Positions 12,955 to 22,284 are shown, counted from the stretch's first letter. The stretch is DNA of 50,316 nt from Actinomycetota bacterium (GCA_028717265.1 JAQUOE010000006.1:1-50316), one strand, 5' to 3'. Made by a program: numbers and translations. The notes: generated by a model not told the origin, from the sequence alone.

Positions 12955-15735
12955 TCAGGCATAAGAAGTTTTTCTGAAATGCCTTATTATCAGCTTTCTT
13001 ATTTCTTCGATTATCAAGACGGATGGAATAAATAAAATCGGAATTATCCATGAACTCCATCCGATTGGATAATGATCGAAAACACCATTGAGTCCTGGAA
13101 TATAAATCAGCATACTTAATATGGCTATCTCTCCCAGTATGGCCCATAAAAGCAATTTGTTTCTAAAGAATCCTGCTTTAAACACAGAATCATATGTTGT
13201 CCGGTTCGCAAATGCGTTCCCAATTTGTGACAGAACTATTGCGGCAAAAGATGCTGTTATCGCAGATTGATATATTGTACTTGAAACATAATTATTGGGA
13301 TCCACTCCGATTTCCTGAATTTTAGAAAGAGTAAAACCATTGTTGTAATAAACCATAAAAAACGCCAGCATTGCAGCGGCTGCCTCGATGGGTCCCAGCA
13401 GTAGATAAGCTCTGGCCATACCTCTGACGGTCAATAATCTCTCATTCCGCGGCCTGGGAGGTCTTTTCATTATTCCCGGTTCCGGAGGTTCAGAAGCAAG
13501 AGCAAGGGAAGGCAGAATATCTGTTCCCAGGTCGATTGCGAGTATCTGCATTACCGTAAGCGGCAAGGGGATTTTAAATAGGACCATTGAGATGAAAGGA
13601 ATTGCTTCCGGGATGTTGCTGGCCAGGATGTAATAGATAAATTTTCTCAGGTTTTCAAAAACCGTACGGCCCTCTTCGATGGCATTGACGATGCTGGCGA
13701 AGTTATCATCAGTAAGTATCATATCCGAGGCTTCTCTTGCCACATCGGTACCTGAAATGCCCATTGCAATTCCTATATCTGCAGCCTTGAGAGCCGGAGC
13801 GTCATTGACCCCATCACCGGTCATAGCCACGATTTCACCATTTTTCTTTAAAGCAACGGCAATACGCATCTTATGTTCCGGCGAGACTCTTGCAAATATT
13901 ATATTGTCCTGTTTTAGAACCTCCTTTAACTCTTTATCGGACATCTCTTCTATATCTGTTCCGAGATAAATTTTAGATTCGCCCCTGATGATGCCAATCT
14001 TCCTGGCAATTGTATTAGCCGTAAGGCCATAATCACCGGTAATCATTATTATCTTTATTCCGGCCTGGTAGCATTTTTTTATTGCTTCTTCGACCTCGGG
14101 TCTGGGGGGATCGATCATTGCCGTGAGTCCAAGAAATACCAGATCTTTTTCAACATTATCTATAGCGTATTCATTTCGAGAAATTGTCAAATCTTTGTAA
14201 GCTACTGCGAGAACCCTCAGGGCTCTTCCCGCATAATCATCATTGTACTTTAATATGCTGTCTCTAATCTTATCGGTAAGTTCTTTTATCTGACCGTTTA
14301 TCTCTATTTTTTTACAGATCGAAAGCATCTCCCTGGGAGCACCCTTTACAAAAGCCCTGACGCCATCGGATGTTTTGTGAATAGAACTCATTTTTTTACG
14401 GTTGGAATCAAAAGGAAGGAGAAATATCCGGGGTTCGCTTTTAAGTTCATTTTCGTAATCAAAGCCGGTTTTTTTTGCTATAACAAGAAGGGCGCCCTCG
14501 GTTGGATCTCCTTTTATTATCCAGGCGTTATTACTGCTGTCGAAATAAAGCCTTGAATTATTACAATAAGATATTGCCCTTGAGAAGTTTTTGAATGTAT
14601 TCAGGACCTCTTTATTTTCAAGCTTTTTATCGTTTAATAGAAAGTCGCCTTCAGGATTATAACCATGACCGGTGACACTATAACTCCCTCCATTCAACCA
14701 TATTTCTCTTACCGTCATTTCATTCTGGGTCAGGGTCCCGGTTTTATCGGTACATATTACCGTAGTACTGCCGAGCGTTTCGACAGAAGATAATTTTTTT
14801 ATTACTGCGTTCCTTTTTGCCATTTTCTGGACACCGAGTGCCAGTGAAAGGGTGACAGTAGGGAGCAACCCTTCAGGAATAAATGCGACCAGAATACCTA
14901 TGGCAAATATGAAGGAACCTATGAAACCAAGTCTGGCTACAGTCAGAGATAAAATGAAAAATAGAAATCCTATTCCTAATGCGATATATACCAGTGTCTG
15001 GCTTGCCTTATTTATCTCTTTCTGAAGTGGGCTCAACTCTTCTTTTATTCCCTGGGTCAGGTTAGCTATTTTACCGAATTCGGTTTCCATTCCGGTGGCA
15101 TAAACGATTGCCTTGCCGCTTCCGGAACTCACACTGGTACCGGCATAAGCCACATTCGTAAGCCTTAAAGGATCGATTCTCCTTCCTATTATGGGTACGG
15201 TACTTTTGCGCTGCGGGTCGGATTCGCCGGTGAGTACGGAGTTATTGGTTCTTATATTGAATGATTCGATGAGTCTTGAATCTGCAGAAATATTATCTCC
15301 TTCGTTCAGAATAAGAATATCTCCGGGTACAAGCTCCATTGATTGTATTTCGATAACTTCTCCGCCTCTCAGTACTGTAGATTTTGAAGGGAGAAATTTT
15401 TTTAGGGACTCCAGAGCTTTTTCTGCTTTATATTCCTGCATAAAACTAAAAATTGCATTTATTATAATGACAAGAATAATTGCATATCCAAGCTGAGGCA
15501 TATCAACTCCCGGAATAAAGCAGAGCCCCGCAGCAATCCAGAGAATTATTGCAAATAGGTGGATAAAATTATCGATGAATCTTAAAACAAGGGACCTTTT
15601 TTTCTTTTCCCTGATTACATTTGGCCCATAGATCTTGAGTCTTTTTTTTGCTTCCTCAACTGTCAGGCCATTTGCATCCACTTCGAGAGTTTTGAATAAC
15701 TTTTTTTCGTCAAGTTTATAATATTCTATTTTCAT
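12955..15735 (-). CDS. P-type cation ATPase, type IIC (Na+/K+-ATPase-like)
   Basis: 926-residue primary ion pump. Actuator TGES 169-172; phosphorylation loop DKTGTLT from D330; hinge TGDGVNDAP about 639-647; about ten membrane helices. The ion-site segments match the animal Na+/K+-ATPase alpha subunit: TM4 PEGLLPTVT (E288), TM5 SNIPE (N707, E710), TM6 DLGTD (D735, D739), TM8 Q837, TM9 E869, and the C-terminal EEIRKLIIR. MKRPPRPRNERLL after TM6 is also alike. Calcium pumps (type IIA/B) differ at several of these places. No beta subunit gene is nearby. Na+ export or Na+/K+ exchange is the best guess; two TrkA genes follow. The ribosome binding site at 15735 is weak. Confidence 0.9.
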   Translation of the reverse strand: MKIEYYKLDEKKLFKTLEVDANGLTVEEAKKRLKIYGPNVIREKKKRSLVLRFIDNFIHLFAIILWIAAGLCFIPGVDMPQLGYAIILVIIINAIFSFMQEYKAEKALESLKKFLPSKSTVLRGGEVIEIQSMELVPGDILILNEGDNISADSRLIESFNIRTNNSVLTGESDPQRKSTVPIIGRRIDPLRLTNVAYAGTSVSSGSGKAIVYATGMETEFGKIANLTQGIKEELSPLQKEINKASQTLVYIALGIGFLFFILSLTVARLGFIGSFIFAIGILVAFIPEGLLPTVTLSLALGVQKMAKRNAVIKKLSSVETLGSTTVICTDKTGTLTQNEMTVREIWLNGGSYSVTGHGYNPEGDFLLNDKKLENKEVLNTFKNFSRAISYCNNSRLYFDSSNNAWIIKGDPTEGALLVIAKKTGFDYENELKSEPRIFLLPFDSNRKKMSSIHKTSDGVRAFVKGAPREMLSICKKIEINGQIKELTDKIRDSILKYNDDYAGRALRVLAVAYKDLTISRNEYAIDNVEKDLVFLGLTAMIDPPRPEVEEAIKKCYQAGIKIIMITGDYGLTANTIARKIGIIRGESKIYLGTDIEEMSDKELKEVLKQDNIIFARVSPEHKMRIAVALKKNGEIVAMTGDGVNDAPALKAADIGIAMGISGTDVAREASDMILTDDNFASIVNAIEEGRTVFENLRKFIYYILASNIPEAIPFISMVLFKIPLPLTVMQILAIDLGTDILPSLALASEPPEPGIMKRPPRPRNERLLTVRGMARAYLLLGPIEAAAAMLAFFMVYYNNGFTLSKIQEIGVDPNNYVSSTIYQSAITASFAAIVLSQIGNAFANRTTYDSVFKAGFFRNKLLLWAILGEIAILSMLIYIPGLNGVFDHYPIGWSSWIIPILFIPSVLIIEEIRKLIIRHFRKTSYA

Positions 15736-15945
15736 ATAAGTTATCTAAAAAACTTTAATATATAGAAGAAGCCCGGTAATCAAAGTAATATTATAGTATT
15801 TTCTATATAATTAGCTATTGATAATTTAAATACTTGCTGATTCTTGCGTAGAGGAACATAAACAGGATCATTACATGGATATTAGTATCAATTATTTGAT
15901 AAAGGCTGAATATCTCCGGATAAAAATATAGATTCCGGGGTCGAT

Positions 15946-16671
15946 CTATTTCAGGGTAAAAATCACTGTGACCGGTATCATAACTTCTTTTTCTATCGTT
16001 GAGGTATCATAGGTTCCCCAGTCCGAGACTTCGGTGGATCCAACTGGCAGAACCTGTACCACACCAAGGATCGCCGATTTTATGACCCCTATTTCCTTAC
16101 CGCTTCCTTCGGCGATTTTCTGAGCCCTTAATTTGGCGTCATTTATTGCATCCGGAATAAGACTTATTCGCAGTTCCGGAAGTTTAGAGTAAGTATATTC
16201 AAGGGACTGAGTTGAAAATATGACACCCTGATCTATCAGTTGCTGTGTATTTTTCGCCATACTTGTGATCTTTTCAACATCGGTCGATTGAATTTCTACG
16301 GTCTGTCTCAAAGCGTTTTCCTTGGGAGCATTAGGATCATATAAATACAACTGCTCCATAAATACCGGTGATATTATAAGGTCTTCTTCGGTAAATCCAT
16401 TTTTATCAAAAAAATTAAGTACCTTTGCCTGGTCAGTTTGCATCATCTGGTAACCGGACTTTAGTTCCTCAGCCGGAACGGTCCTGGAGAAATTAGAGGT
16501 CCATTTGACAACATCCGAAGTAACCCTTTCCCTGACCGAGCCGGTTACAGAGAGAGTATCCTCCGGTGACCTTACTATATAAAAAGTGAAAGCGCCTATT
16601 GTGGCGCTTATTATCAGGCATATGCCCAGGATAATAGCAAAATAGATAATCTTGTTTGAATTCTCTTTCAT
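15946..16671 (-). CDS. SIMPL-domain (DUF541) protein, membrane anchored
   Basis: 241-residue protein with one N-terminal membrane helix (about 8-32) followed by an extracytoplasmic SIMPL domain (about 38-240). Family traits include the LSVTGSVRERV start of the domain and the helix DAINDAKLRAQKIAEGSGKEIG near 185. SIMPL proteins are oligomeric, periplasmic or surface proteins, some linked to oxidative stress; the biochemical role is not settled. It is monocistronic, with about 210 bases of AT-rich DNA before the ATPase gene in which I see no further signal. Confidence 0.87.
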   Translation of the reverse strand: MKENSNKIIYFAIILGICLIISATIGAFTFYIVRSPEDTLSVTGSVRERVTSDVVKWTSNFSRTVPAEELKSGYQMMQTDQAKVLNFFDKNGFTEEDLIISPVFMEQLYLYDPNAPKENALRQTVEIQSTDVEKITSMAKNTQQLIDQGVIFSTQSLEYTYSKLPELRISLIPDAINDAKLRAQKIAEGSGKEIGVIKSAILGVVQVLPVGSTEVSDWGTYDTSTIEKEVMIPVTVIFTLK

Positions 16672-16849
16672 TATGTATTACCTCGTGATTCCATATTTCA
16701 AACTTTTGTGTATATGATAATTTGTATATCTTTAATAATGATATCAGTTTGAAGTGCATTGTCAATATTCAGGAGGGGAGATTTCGATAGAGAGTAGAAG
16801 TATATGTAAGCCTAATGCTTTATTCTGGTAATCTATTTTATAAAAACAA

Positions 16850-16878
16850 TTGACAAATAAGATTTATTCTTATATAGT
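16850..16878 (+). promoter_or_regulatory. Promoter of the ferritin-like gene
   Basis: Consensus -35 TTGACA (16850-16855), 17-base spacer and -10 TATAGT (16873-16878), 75 bases before the start codon. The rest of the 16672-16953 gap is AT-rich without other clear signals. Confidence 0.7.
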
Positions 16879-16953
16879 TATAAATATAAATTAGAAAACC
16901 GAAAAAAATCTAATCATATTCTAATACTATCAAATAATAGAAAGGGGCATTAA

Positions 16954-17505
16954 ATGGCTAAGGTAACAAGAGAGATGGTAGAAAAAGCGGGATTGAACGT
17001 AGATGAGATAATAGAGCTTTTAGTAAAGAACGCAGGAGCTGAGCTAACTACTTATTACTACTACACTATACTGAGAGCAAACCTGATAGGTCTGCAGGGA
17101 GAAGGAATAAAAGAGATAGCGGAGACTGCGAGGATTGAGGATAGGAATCACTTTGAGGCAATCGTTCCCAGAATTTATGAACTTGGAGGAAAGCTGCCAG
17201 AGGATATGAAGGACTTTCATGATGTATCAGCCTGTCCGCCTGCTGCTTTGCCCGAAGATCCCACGGATGTAATGGCAATTCTTAAGGTACTGGTTGAGGC
17301 CGAGAGGTGTGCAGTAAGGGGTTACACGCATCTCTGTAATATTACAGCAGGAAAAGATCACAGGACATATGACCTGGCTCTATCTATACTTAATGAAGAA
17401 ATAGAGCATGAAAGCTGGTTTTCAGAATTTCTGGGTGAGGGACCATCCGGTCATTTCTTAAGAAGGGGAGAAACTTCTCCGTTTGTAAGTAAATTTCTGA
17501 AATAA
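16954..17505 (+). CDS. Ferritin-like protein of the Dps-like (DPSL/thioferritin) type
   Basis: 183-residue four-helix ferritin-fold protein, probably oxidising Fe2+ with peroxide or O2 and storing it. Candidate metal ligands follow the ferritin pattern: E30 in ELTTYYYYT, E62 and H66 in EDRNHFE, E115 in EAERC, and E149 with H152 in NEEIEHE. Cysteines at 94, 119 and 128 and the C-terminal RRGETSPFVSKF resemble the archaeal/anaerobe Dps-like proteins rather than classical Dps. The start has AAAGGGGC upstream and a consensus promoter. It fits an anaerobe's oxidative defence alongside the superoxide reductase and diiron flavoprotein found further right. Confidence 0.82.
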   Translation: MAKVTREMVEKAGLNVDEIIELLVKNAGAELTTYYYYTILRANLIGLQGEGIKEIAETARIEDRNHFEAIVPRIYELGGKLPEDMKDFHDVSACPPAALPEDPTDVMAILKVLVEAERCAVRGYTHLCNITAGKDHRTYDLALSILNEEIEHESWFSEFLGEGPSGHFLRRGETSPFVSKFLK

Positions 17506-17531
17506 TCATAGATATGTTTGATTATTATAGG

Positions 17532-17568
17532 ATTAGAAGGCTTTGCATCACAGGCAGGGCCTTCTAAT
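17532..17568 (+). other. Hairpin just before the next ribosome binding site
   Basis: 10-bp arms ATTAGAAGGC and GCCTTCTAAT around a 17-base loop. It ends four bases before AGGAGG of the following gene and has no T run. It may be a weak terminator of the ferritin-like gene or may affect translation of the next gene. Confidence 0.4.
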
Positions 17569-17585
17569 TATAGGAGGAAACTTAT

Positions 17586-18332
17586 ATGAAAAAAGTAAAG
17601 TGGCAGTTGATTTTAGGAGTAATTCTAATATCCTTATCTGTGTTGCTTTATATTTTCCATTATATTATTTTTAAAGACATACATCATATTTTCATATATC
17701 TGATGGGGGATATTGCATTTTTACCCATAGAGGTTTTTCTGGTAACAGTAGTTATTCATAGACTCATGAGTGACAGGGAAAAGAAAGCTTTGCTTACCAA
17801 ACTAAATATGGTAATAGGAGCTTTCTTTAGTGAAGTCGGAACAAAACTCTTAATTTTCCTTTCAGACTATGATAAGAACAGCAATGCCCTGATAGATCAT
17901 CTGTCTGGAGTAAAAACATGGACAGCCAGGGACTTCAAAGAAATATATAAAAAATTAAAAAGTTATCAGTCGGATATTAAAATAAATCCAGAAAATTTAG
18001 AGGACTTAAAAAAATTTTTAATTAAAAAGCGGGAGTTTTTGCTAAGGTTATTAGAGAATCCTAACCTGCTGGAGCATGAATCATTTACGGATCTTTTATG
18101 GGCCGTATTTCATTTAACCGAAGAACTTGAGAAGAGAGAAGACTGCAAGAAGTTACCTGATGCAGATTACGATCATCTTATTGGCGATACTAAAAGAGCC
18201 TACGGCATAATGATTCTTGAGTGGATTGCATATATGAGCCACTTAAAAAATAACTATCCGTATTTATTCTCGCTGGCAATCAGAACCAATCCTTTTGACC
18301 TCAAGGCTTCGCCAGTAATAATGACAGATTAA
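17586..18332 (+). CDS. Membrane protein of unknown function
   Basis: 248 residues, not recognised. Two N-terminal hydrophobic segments (about 7-27 and 33-60) are followed by a charged helical cytoplasmic part rich in Lys, Glu and Leu (FKEIYKKLKSYQ, LIKKREFLLRLLENPNLLEH). AGGAGG stands eight bases before the ATG, a strong site. Ten bases separate it from the cytochrome-b5-like gene, so they are probably cotranscribed. Confidence 0.75.
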   Translation: MKKVKWQLILGVILISLSVLLYIFHYIIFKDIHHIFIYLMGDIAFLPIEVFLVTVVIHRLMSDREKKALLTKLNMVIGAFFSEVGTKLLIFLSDYDKNSNALIDHLSGVKTWTARDFKEIYKKLKSYQSDIKINPENLEDLKKFLIKKREFLLRLLENPNLLEHESFTDLLWAVFHLTEELEKREDCKKLPDADYDHLIGDTKRAYGIMILEWIAYMSHLKNNYPYLFSLAIRTNPFDLKASPVIMTD

Positions 18333-18342
18333 AATAAACAAA

Positions 18343-18576
18343 ATGGAAGAGCTTACAAAAGAAGAATTGCAAAAATATGACGGCAAAGAGGGAAGAAAAG
18401 CTTATGTTGCCTGTAATGGGAATATTTATGATGTTACGGATAGTTTTTTATGGAAAAATGGGAAACATCAGGTGATACATCATGCCGGAGAAGATTTGAC
18501 CGGAGAACTAAGGGAAGCTCCGCATGATATAGATTTTCTAAAAAAGTTTCCCGTAATGGGTAGATTGAAGAAATAA
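18343..18576 (+). CDS. Cytochrome b5-like heme-binding domain protein
   Basis: 77-residue soluble stand-alone cytochrome-b5-fold protein of the predicted heme/steroid-binding type. It opens with LTKEELQKYDGKEGRKAYVACNG-like b5 sequence (residues 4-27), then GNIYDVTDSFLWKNGKH and HHAGEDLTGEL, where the His residues are candidate heme ligands, and ends with FPVMGRLKK, the usual family tail. Function is probably electron transfer or heme binding. It is translated right after the unknown membrane protein, which could be its partner. The stop codon abuts the converging ZIP gene. Confidence 0.83.
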   Translation: MEELTKEELQKYDGKEGRKAYVACNGNIYDVTDSFLWKNGKHQVIHHAGEDLTGELREAPHDIDFLKKFPVMGRLKK

Positions 18577-19338
18577 TTATTTTATTAAAATTAAACTTAA
18601 TATCATAACTATCATTCCGGCTATAAAACTTACTATGGGAAGATGAAGATATCCATAAGATTTGGAAACCGGTAAAAGTTCATCGATGGCTATAAAAACC
18701 ATTAGTCCCGCTATGCCTGAGAGCAAATATCCCAATAACTGTGGATTCAAAAAAGGAAGGAGAACAAGGGCTGTAAGCAGTGCCCCTATTGGTTCCACAA
18801 CTCCGGATAAAAATGACCACAGAAAAGCCTTTTTCCTGCTTCCGGTTGCTTTATATATAGGAGCGGATACTGCAACTCCTTCGGGGATATTATGTATGGC
18901 AATAGCAGCGGCTACAGCCATTCCTAATTTAACATCCACCATTGAACTATAAAAACTCGCCATTCCCTCGGGAAAGTTATGAATGGCTATTCCGAGCGCT
19001 ACGAAAAGACCGGTTCTTAAGAGTTTTTTATCGGTACTGTCAGCTAATTTCTCCTTTTGTCCGATATATTCATGGGGTATAAGAGTATCTATTAAAAATA
19101 TAAAGATGAATCCTGCAATGAAAGTAATACTGGCTCTGGTAAATCCTAATTCCTTAAAACCCGAAGGAAGAAGCTCAAAAAAAGAGATTCCTATCATGAC
19201 TCCTGCTGTAAAGCCCAGAACGGCACTCATAAATTTTGAGTTTTCTCTTTTAAACATGAGACCAATCAAACTTCCGATGGTGGTAGAGAGGCCGGCAATA
19301 GAAGTTATAATCAACGGTGTTATTATTTGTGAGTTCAT
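18577..19338 (-). CDS. ZIP-family divalent metal transporter (ZupT-like)
   Basis: 253-residue membrane protein with about eight hydrophobic segments. The metal-site motifs of ZIP transporters are both present: HNFPEGMASF (about 122-131) and HNIPEGVAVSAP (about 150-161). It is expected to import Zn2+ or Fe2+ and related ions. It converges on the cytochrome-b5-like gene without a visible terminator between. The 298-base gap upstream (19339-19636) is AT-rich, contains no ORF and probably holds two divergent promoters; I see no clear metal-regulator box. Confidence 0.9.
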   Translation of the reverse strand: MNSQIITPLIITSIAGLSTTIGSLIGLMFKRENSKFMSAVLGFTAGVMIGISFFELLPSGFKELGFTRASITFIAGFIFIFLIDTLIPHEYIGQKEKLADSTDKKLLRTGLFVALGIAIHNFPEGMASFYSSMVDVKLGMAVAAAIAIHNIPEGVAVSAPIYKATGSRKKAFLWSFLSGVVEPIGALLTALVLLPFLNPQLLGYLLSGIAGLMVFIAIDELLPVSKSYGYLHLPIVSFIAGMIVMILSLILIK

Positions 19339-19636
19339 TTCTGCAAAAATTTCATATAAGGTTTAATTTCACTGATTGTTTTTTTAATCAAATATCCGTT
19401 TTATTATATTGATTTATACCGGGTTTGTCTATTAACCACAGTTGTTTTTTCTTTGATTTAGCATAAAAATAAGTTTTTACAACTATAAATATCTTTTAAG
19501 AAATTATAATACGAGATATAATCTAATCATTATATAGATTTAAATATCAGATAAAAAAAACGATTTTTTTAAAAAATTAATATGCTATAATTGTTTGAAA
19601 TATTATAGATTTATAATAATTATTCAGTAAGGTGAT

Positions 19637-20218
19637 ATGGAAAAAGGCAATAGGTTTTATACAATAAAAGAAGCTACAGACATTCTGGGGATCAGTGAAC
19701 AGGAAGTAATGAATATGATTACACAAAAAAAACTTCCTGCTGTAAAAATGGAGAAATCCATAAAGATAAGAGAAGAGGATCTGGAAAATATACTGAATAG
19801 TTTCGGAATAAAAAAGGTGGAAGATAAAACCGAAGCAGAGAATGACATGGCGATACAGTTAGAAGGAATAGAAGATAGAGTTGGAACCGGAGGGGAATCC
19901 GAAGAGGAGAAAATGGAATCGGAGAAGTTATACGGAGACCTTCTTAAGAAAAAACAGGAATTGGAAGAAGATATAAATTATCTGCAGTATCAATATGATG
20001 AATTTAAAAACAAAATCAAAAATTTAGTTTCTGATGAGTTTAAAATGTTTTTAAAAAAGATAGATGGAGTAAATCCGGCAGAAGGTGATAAAGCCCTCCA
20101 GAATAATTTTGAAGATAATTTGGATATAGATGAAGAAGACGAAGAAATAGATAAAACAGCAGGAAAACAAAAAGGTGGTTACGAAGAAGAAGCGCTACTG
20201 CTGGAAGATGATGAATAA
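19637..20218 (+). CDS. Excisionase-type HTH protein with acidic coiled coil
   Basis: 193 residues. The N-terminus (about 7-55) is a MerR/excisionase-type helix-turn-helix (FYTIKEATDILGISEQEV, KLPAVKMEKSIKIREEDLE), a DNA-binding module with a following beta wing. Residues about 65-150 are charged and helical, including EKLYGDLLKKKQELEEDINY, a probable coiled coil. The C-terminus is strongly acidic. It has AAGGTGAT before the ATG. No phage or plasmid genes are adjacent, so it is more likely a regulator or scaffolding protein than an excisionase. Function unknown. Confidence 0.7.
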   Translation: MEKGNRFYTIKEATDILGISEQEVMNMITQKKLPAVKMEKSIKIREEDLENILNSFGIKKVEDKTEAENDMAIQLEGIEDRVGTGGESEEEKMESEKLYGDLLKKKQELEEDINYLQYQYDEFKNKIKNLVSDEFKMFLKKIDGVNPAEGDKALQNNFEDNLDIDEEDEEIDKTAGKQKGGYEEEALLLEDDE

Positions 20219-20320
20219 ATAGAAAAGATTGCTGTAAGTATTGGTTAAATGAGGTTTTATTATTTTTTTGTAACAATAGAATACAGGTATAAACTGACAC
20301 AAAATAATTTAAGGACTCCA

Positions 20321-20356
20321 AAAAAGTCAGAGGTAAAATTTCACTTCTGACTTTTT
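20321..20356 (+). terminator. Terminator after the HTH/coiled-coil gene
   Basis: 14-bp stem AAAAAGTCAGAGGT / ACTTCTGACTTTTT (one G-T pair) with an 8-base loop, flanked by A and T runs. About 100 bases after the stop codon. Confidence 0.8.
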
Positions 20357-20400
20357 GTTTTGGAATTATATTTATGAGCCGTACGGTGTAATATAAAAAA

Positions 20401-22278
20401 ATGGATATCGAAAAGATTACAAAAGAACAACTGATAGATAAACTGGTGGAATTGAACAGGAAGGTTCTCGATCTGGAAAAATATGAAGCGCAATCCACAC
20501 AGTTAAAAGAATCACTGGCAGAAAGTGAAGGCAAATACAGCAGCCTGATCGAAACGGAGTCCGTGGGGATCCTGACAATAGACAGCAGCGGCATAATAAC
20601 CTCATGCAACGATGCCGTGCTTGATTTTTCAGGTTATTCACGCGAAGAATTAATCGGCAAATACTTCACGAAGCGGGTCAATCTCAGTACGAAAGATATT
20701 CAGAAGTATCTCGAGATATTCAAATCTATCCTGAATGGAAAAGAGGTAAATTCATTTGAAATTACACAGCATCGAAAAAATGGAGATATTCTTTTTGGAG
20801 AAGTCTATTTTGGACCTTTGAAAAATAAAGACAATAAAATTACGGGTTTCAGGATGATTATCAAGGATATTACTGAAAAGAAAAAACTGGAAAACAAGGT
20901 CCGGGAGAACAGAGAAAAATTCGATATGCTTTTCAGATCTTCGATGGAAGGGATCGTTATTCATGATAACGGGAAAATTTTAGAGGTTAATGATGCTTTT
21001 ACGTCTATGTTCGAATGCAGTGCTTCCTATGCTGTTGGCAGGTATTTGCTGGATTTTATAACGCCTGAGTATAAGGAAATTATGACAGAAAAAATTAAAT
21101 CGGAACATGAGATCCCTTATGAAATAGTAGCCCTGAAAAATAACGGTAACAGGATATTTGCCGAAGTGACCGGCAGGCCGACCGTCCACCAGGGAAAGAA
21201 AGTAAGGATGGAGGTTTTTAATAATATAAGCGAACGTAAAAAGGCGGAGAAGAGAATTAGATATTTGAGTTTTCATGATAAACTGACAGAACTTTACAAT
21301 AGAACTTATTTTGAAAAAGTACTTGTAAATATTTACAGAGACAGAGATCTGCCTTTGAATTTTATGATATGTGACCTGAACGGACTCAGATTGGTAAATG
21401 ACGCTTTTGGTTATAATGAAGGCGACAAATTGTTAAAAAGAGTAGCGAAGATATTGAAATTCTGTTCCCGCGAAGAGGACATAATTGCGAGATGGGGCGA
21501 GGACGAATTTTTTGTACTTATGCCCAGATCCACCGAAAATGACGTGGAAGAGATATCGAACAGAATAAAAAGAATCTGCGAAAAAACTGTGGACCAGAAG
21601 ATACCTTTAAATATCTCTATGGGAATTTCAGCAAGAGAAAGCCGGGATCAGGATCTAAAGGATGTTATAAAAGAAGCGGAAAACAATATGTATAAAAATA
21701 AGCTGCTTAAAAGAAAGAGTATTTATAATTCTATAATTTCCTCTCTGGAAAGAATATTATGGGAAAAGAATCGGGAGACGAAGGAGCACGCGGAACGTCT
21801 TAAAAGATTGATACTTCAGCTGGGAATGTCGATTAATTTGCCGCAAAATAAGCTGGACGAGCTGGTACTTCTTTCTACTCTCCACGACATCGGAAAAGTA
21901 GCCATTCCTGATGCAATCTTAATGAAAAAGGGTAAATTAAATACCAAAGAATGGAAAATTATAAAAAGGCATCCGGAAATAGGATATAAGATTGCCGAAT
22001 CTACCCCGCAAATCGCATCGATAGCCGAGGATATTTTATCGCATCATGAATGGTGGAACGGAGATGGCTATCCCCAGGGGCTGAAGGGTAAAGATATCCC
22101 CGTTAATGCATGTATTGCTTCTATCGTGGACGCTTATGATGTTATGACATTTGGAAGGCATTACAAGGAGGCGATTTCCGAGGAAGAAGCAAAAGAAGAA
22201 CTCAGAAGATGTTCGGGGACTCAATTTAATCCGATGTTAGTCGAGAGATTTGTTATGTCCCGGGAAAAAATGAACTGA
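20401..22278 (+). CDS. PAS-PAS-GGDEF-HD-GYP signalling protein
   Basis: 625-residue soluble sensor for cyclic-di-GMP turnover. A short coiled coil (1-42) is followed by PAS 1 (about 43-160), PAS 2 (about 170-285), a GGDEF-type domain (about 290-435) and an HD-GYP phosphodiesterase domain (about 445-620). The HD-GYP residues are intact: H495-D496 with IGK, H524, HHE 548-550, GDGYP 554-558 and DAYD. In the GGDEF domain the active loop reads RWGEDEF, with Glu replacing the second Gly, so cyclase activity is doubtful; it may bind GTP or be regulatory. Net predicted activity is degradation. It is followed seven bases later by the zinc importer genes. Confidence 0.9.
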   Translation: MDIEKITKEQLIDKLVELNRKVLDLEKYEAQSTQLKESLAESEGKYSSLIETESVGILTIDSSGIITSCNDAVLDFSGYSREELIGKYFTKRVNLSTKDIQKYLEIFKSILNGKEVNSFEITQHRKNGDILFGEVYFGPLKNKDNKITGFRMIIKDITEKKKLENKVRENREKFDMLFRSSMEGIVIHDNGKILEVNDAFTSMFECSASYAVGRYLLDFITPEYKEIMTEKIKSEHEIPYEIVALKNNGNRIFAEVTGRPTVHQGKKVRMEVFNNISERKKAEKRIRYLSFHDKLTELYNRTYFEKVLVNIYRDRDLPLNFMICDLNGLRLVNDAFGYNEGDKLLKRVAKILKFCSREEDIIARWGEDEFFVLMPRSTENDVEEISNRIKRICEKTVDQKIPLNISMGISARESRDQDLKDVIKEAENNMYKNKLLKRKSIYNSIISSLERILWEKNRETKEHAERLKRLILQLGMSINLPQNKLDELVLLSTLHDIGKVAIPDAILMKKGKLNTKEWKIIKRHPEIGYKIAESTPQIASIAEDILSHHEWWNGDGYPQGLKGKDIPVNACIASIVDAYDVMTFGRHYKEAISEEEAKEELRRCSGTQFNPMLVERFVMSREKMN

Positions 22279-22284
22279 ATATAA

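Noticed and set aside
12827-13147. Leftward 106-codon ORF between trkA and the P-type ATPase
   Set aside because: It overlaps the C-terminal codons of the ATPase in another frame and ends in low-complexity Lys-rich sequence, so it is a by-product of AT-rich DNA.
12955-15735. Annotation of the P-type ATPase as a calcium pump
   Set aside because: Overall similarity to type II pumps is shared, but the TM4, TM5, TM6, TM9 and C-terminal motifs match the Na+/K+-ATPase pattern better.
16855-16900. Fur/PerR box upstream of the ferritin-like gene
   Set aside because: The AT-rich stretch matches the consensus too poorly to separate from background.
19637-20218. Phage or plasmid excisionase
   Set aside because: Only the HTH resembles excisionases. 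There is no integrase, attachment site or other mobile gene nearby, and the rest is an acidic coiled coil.
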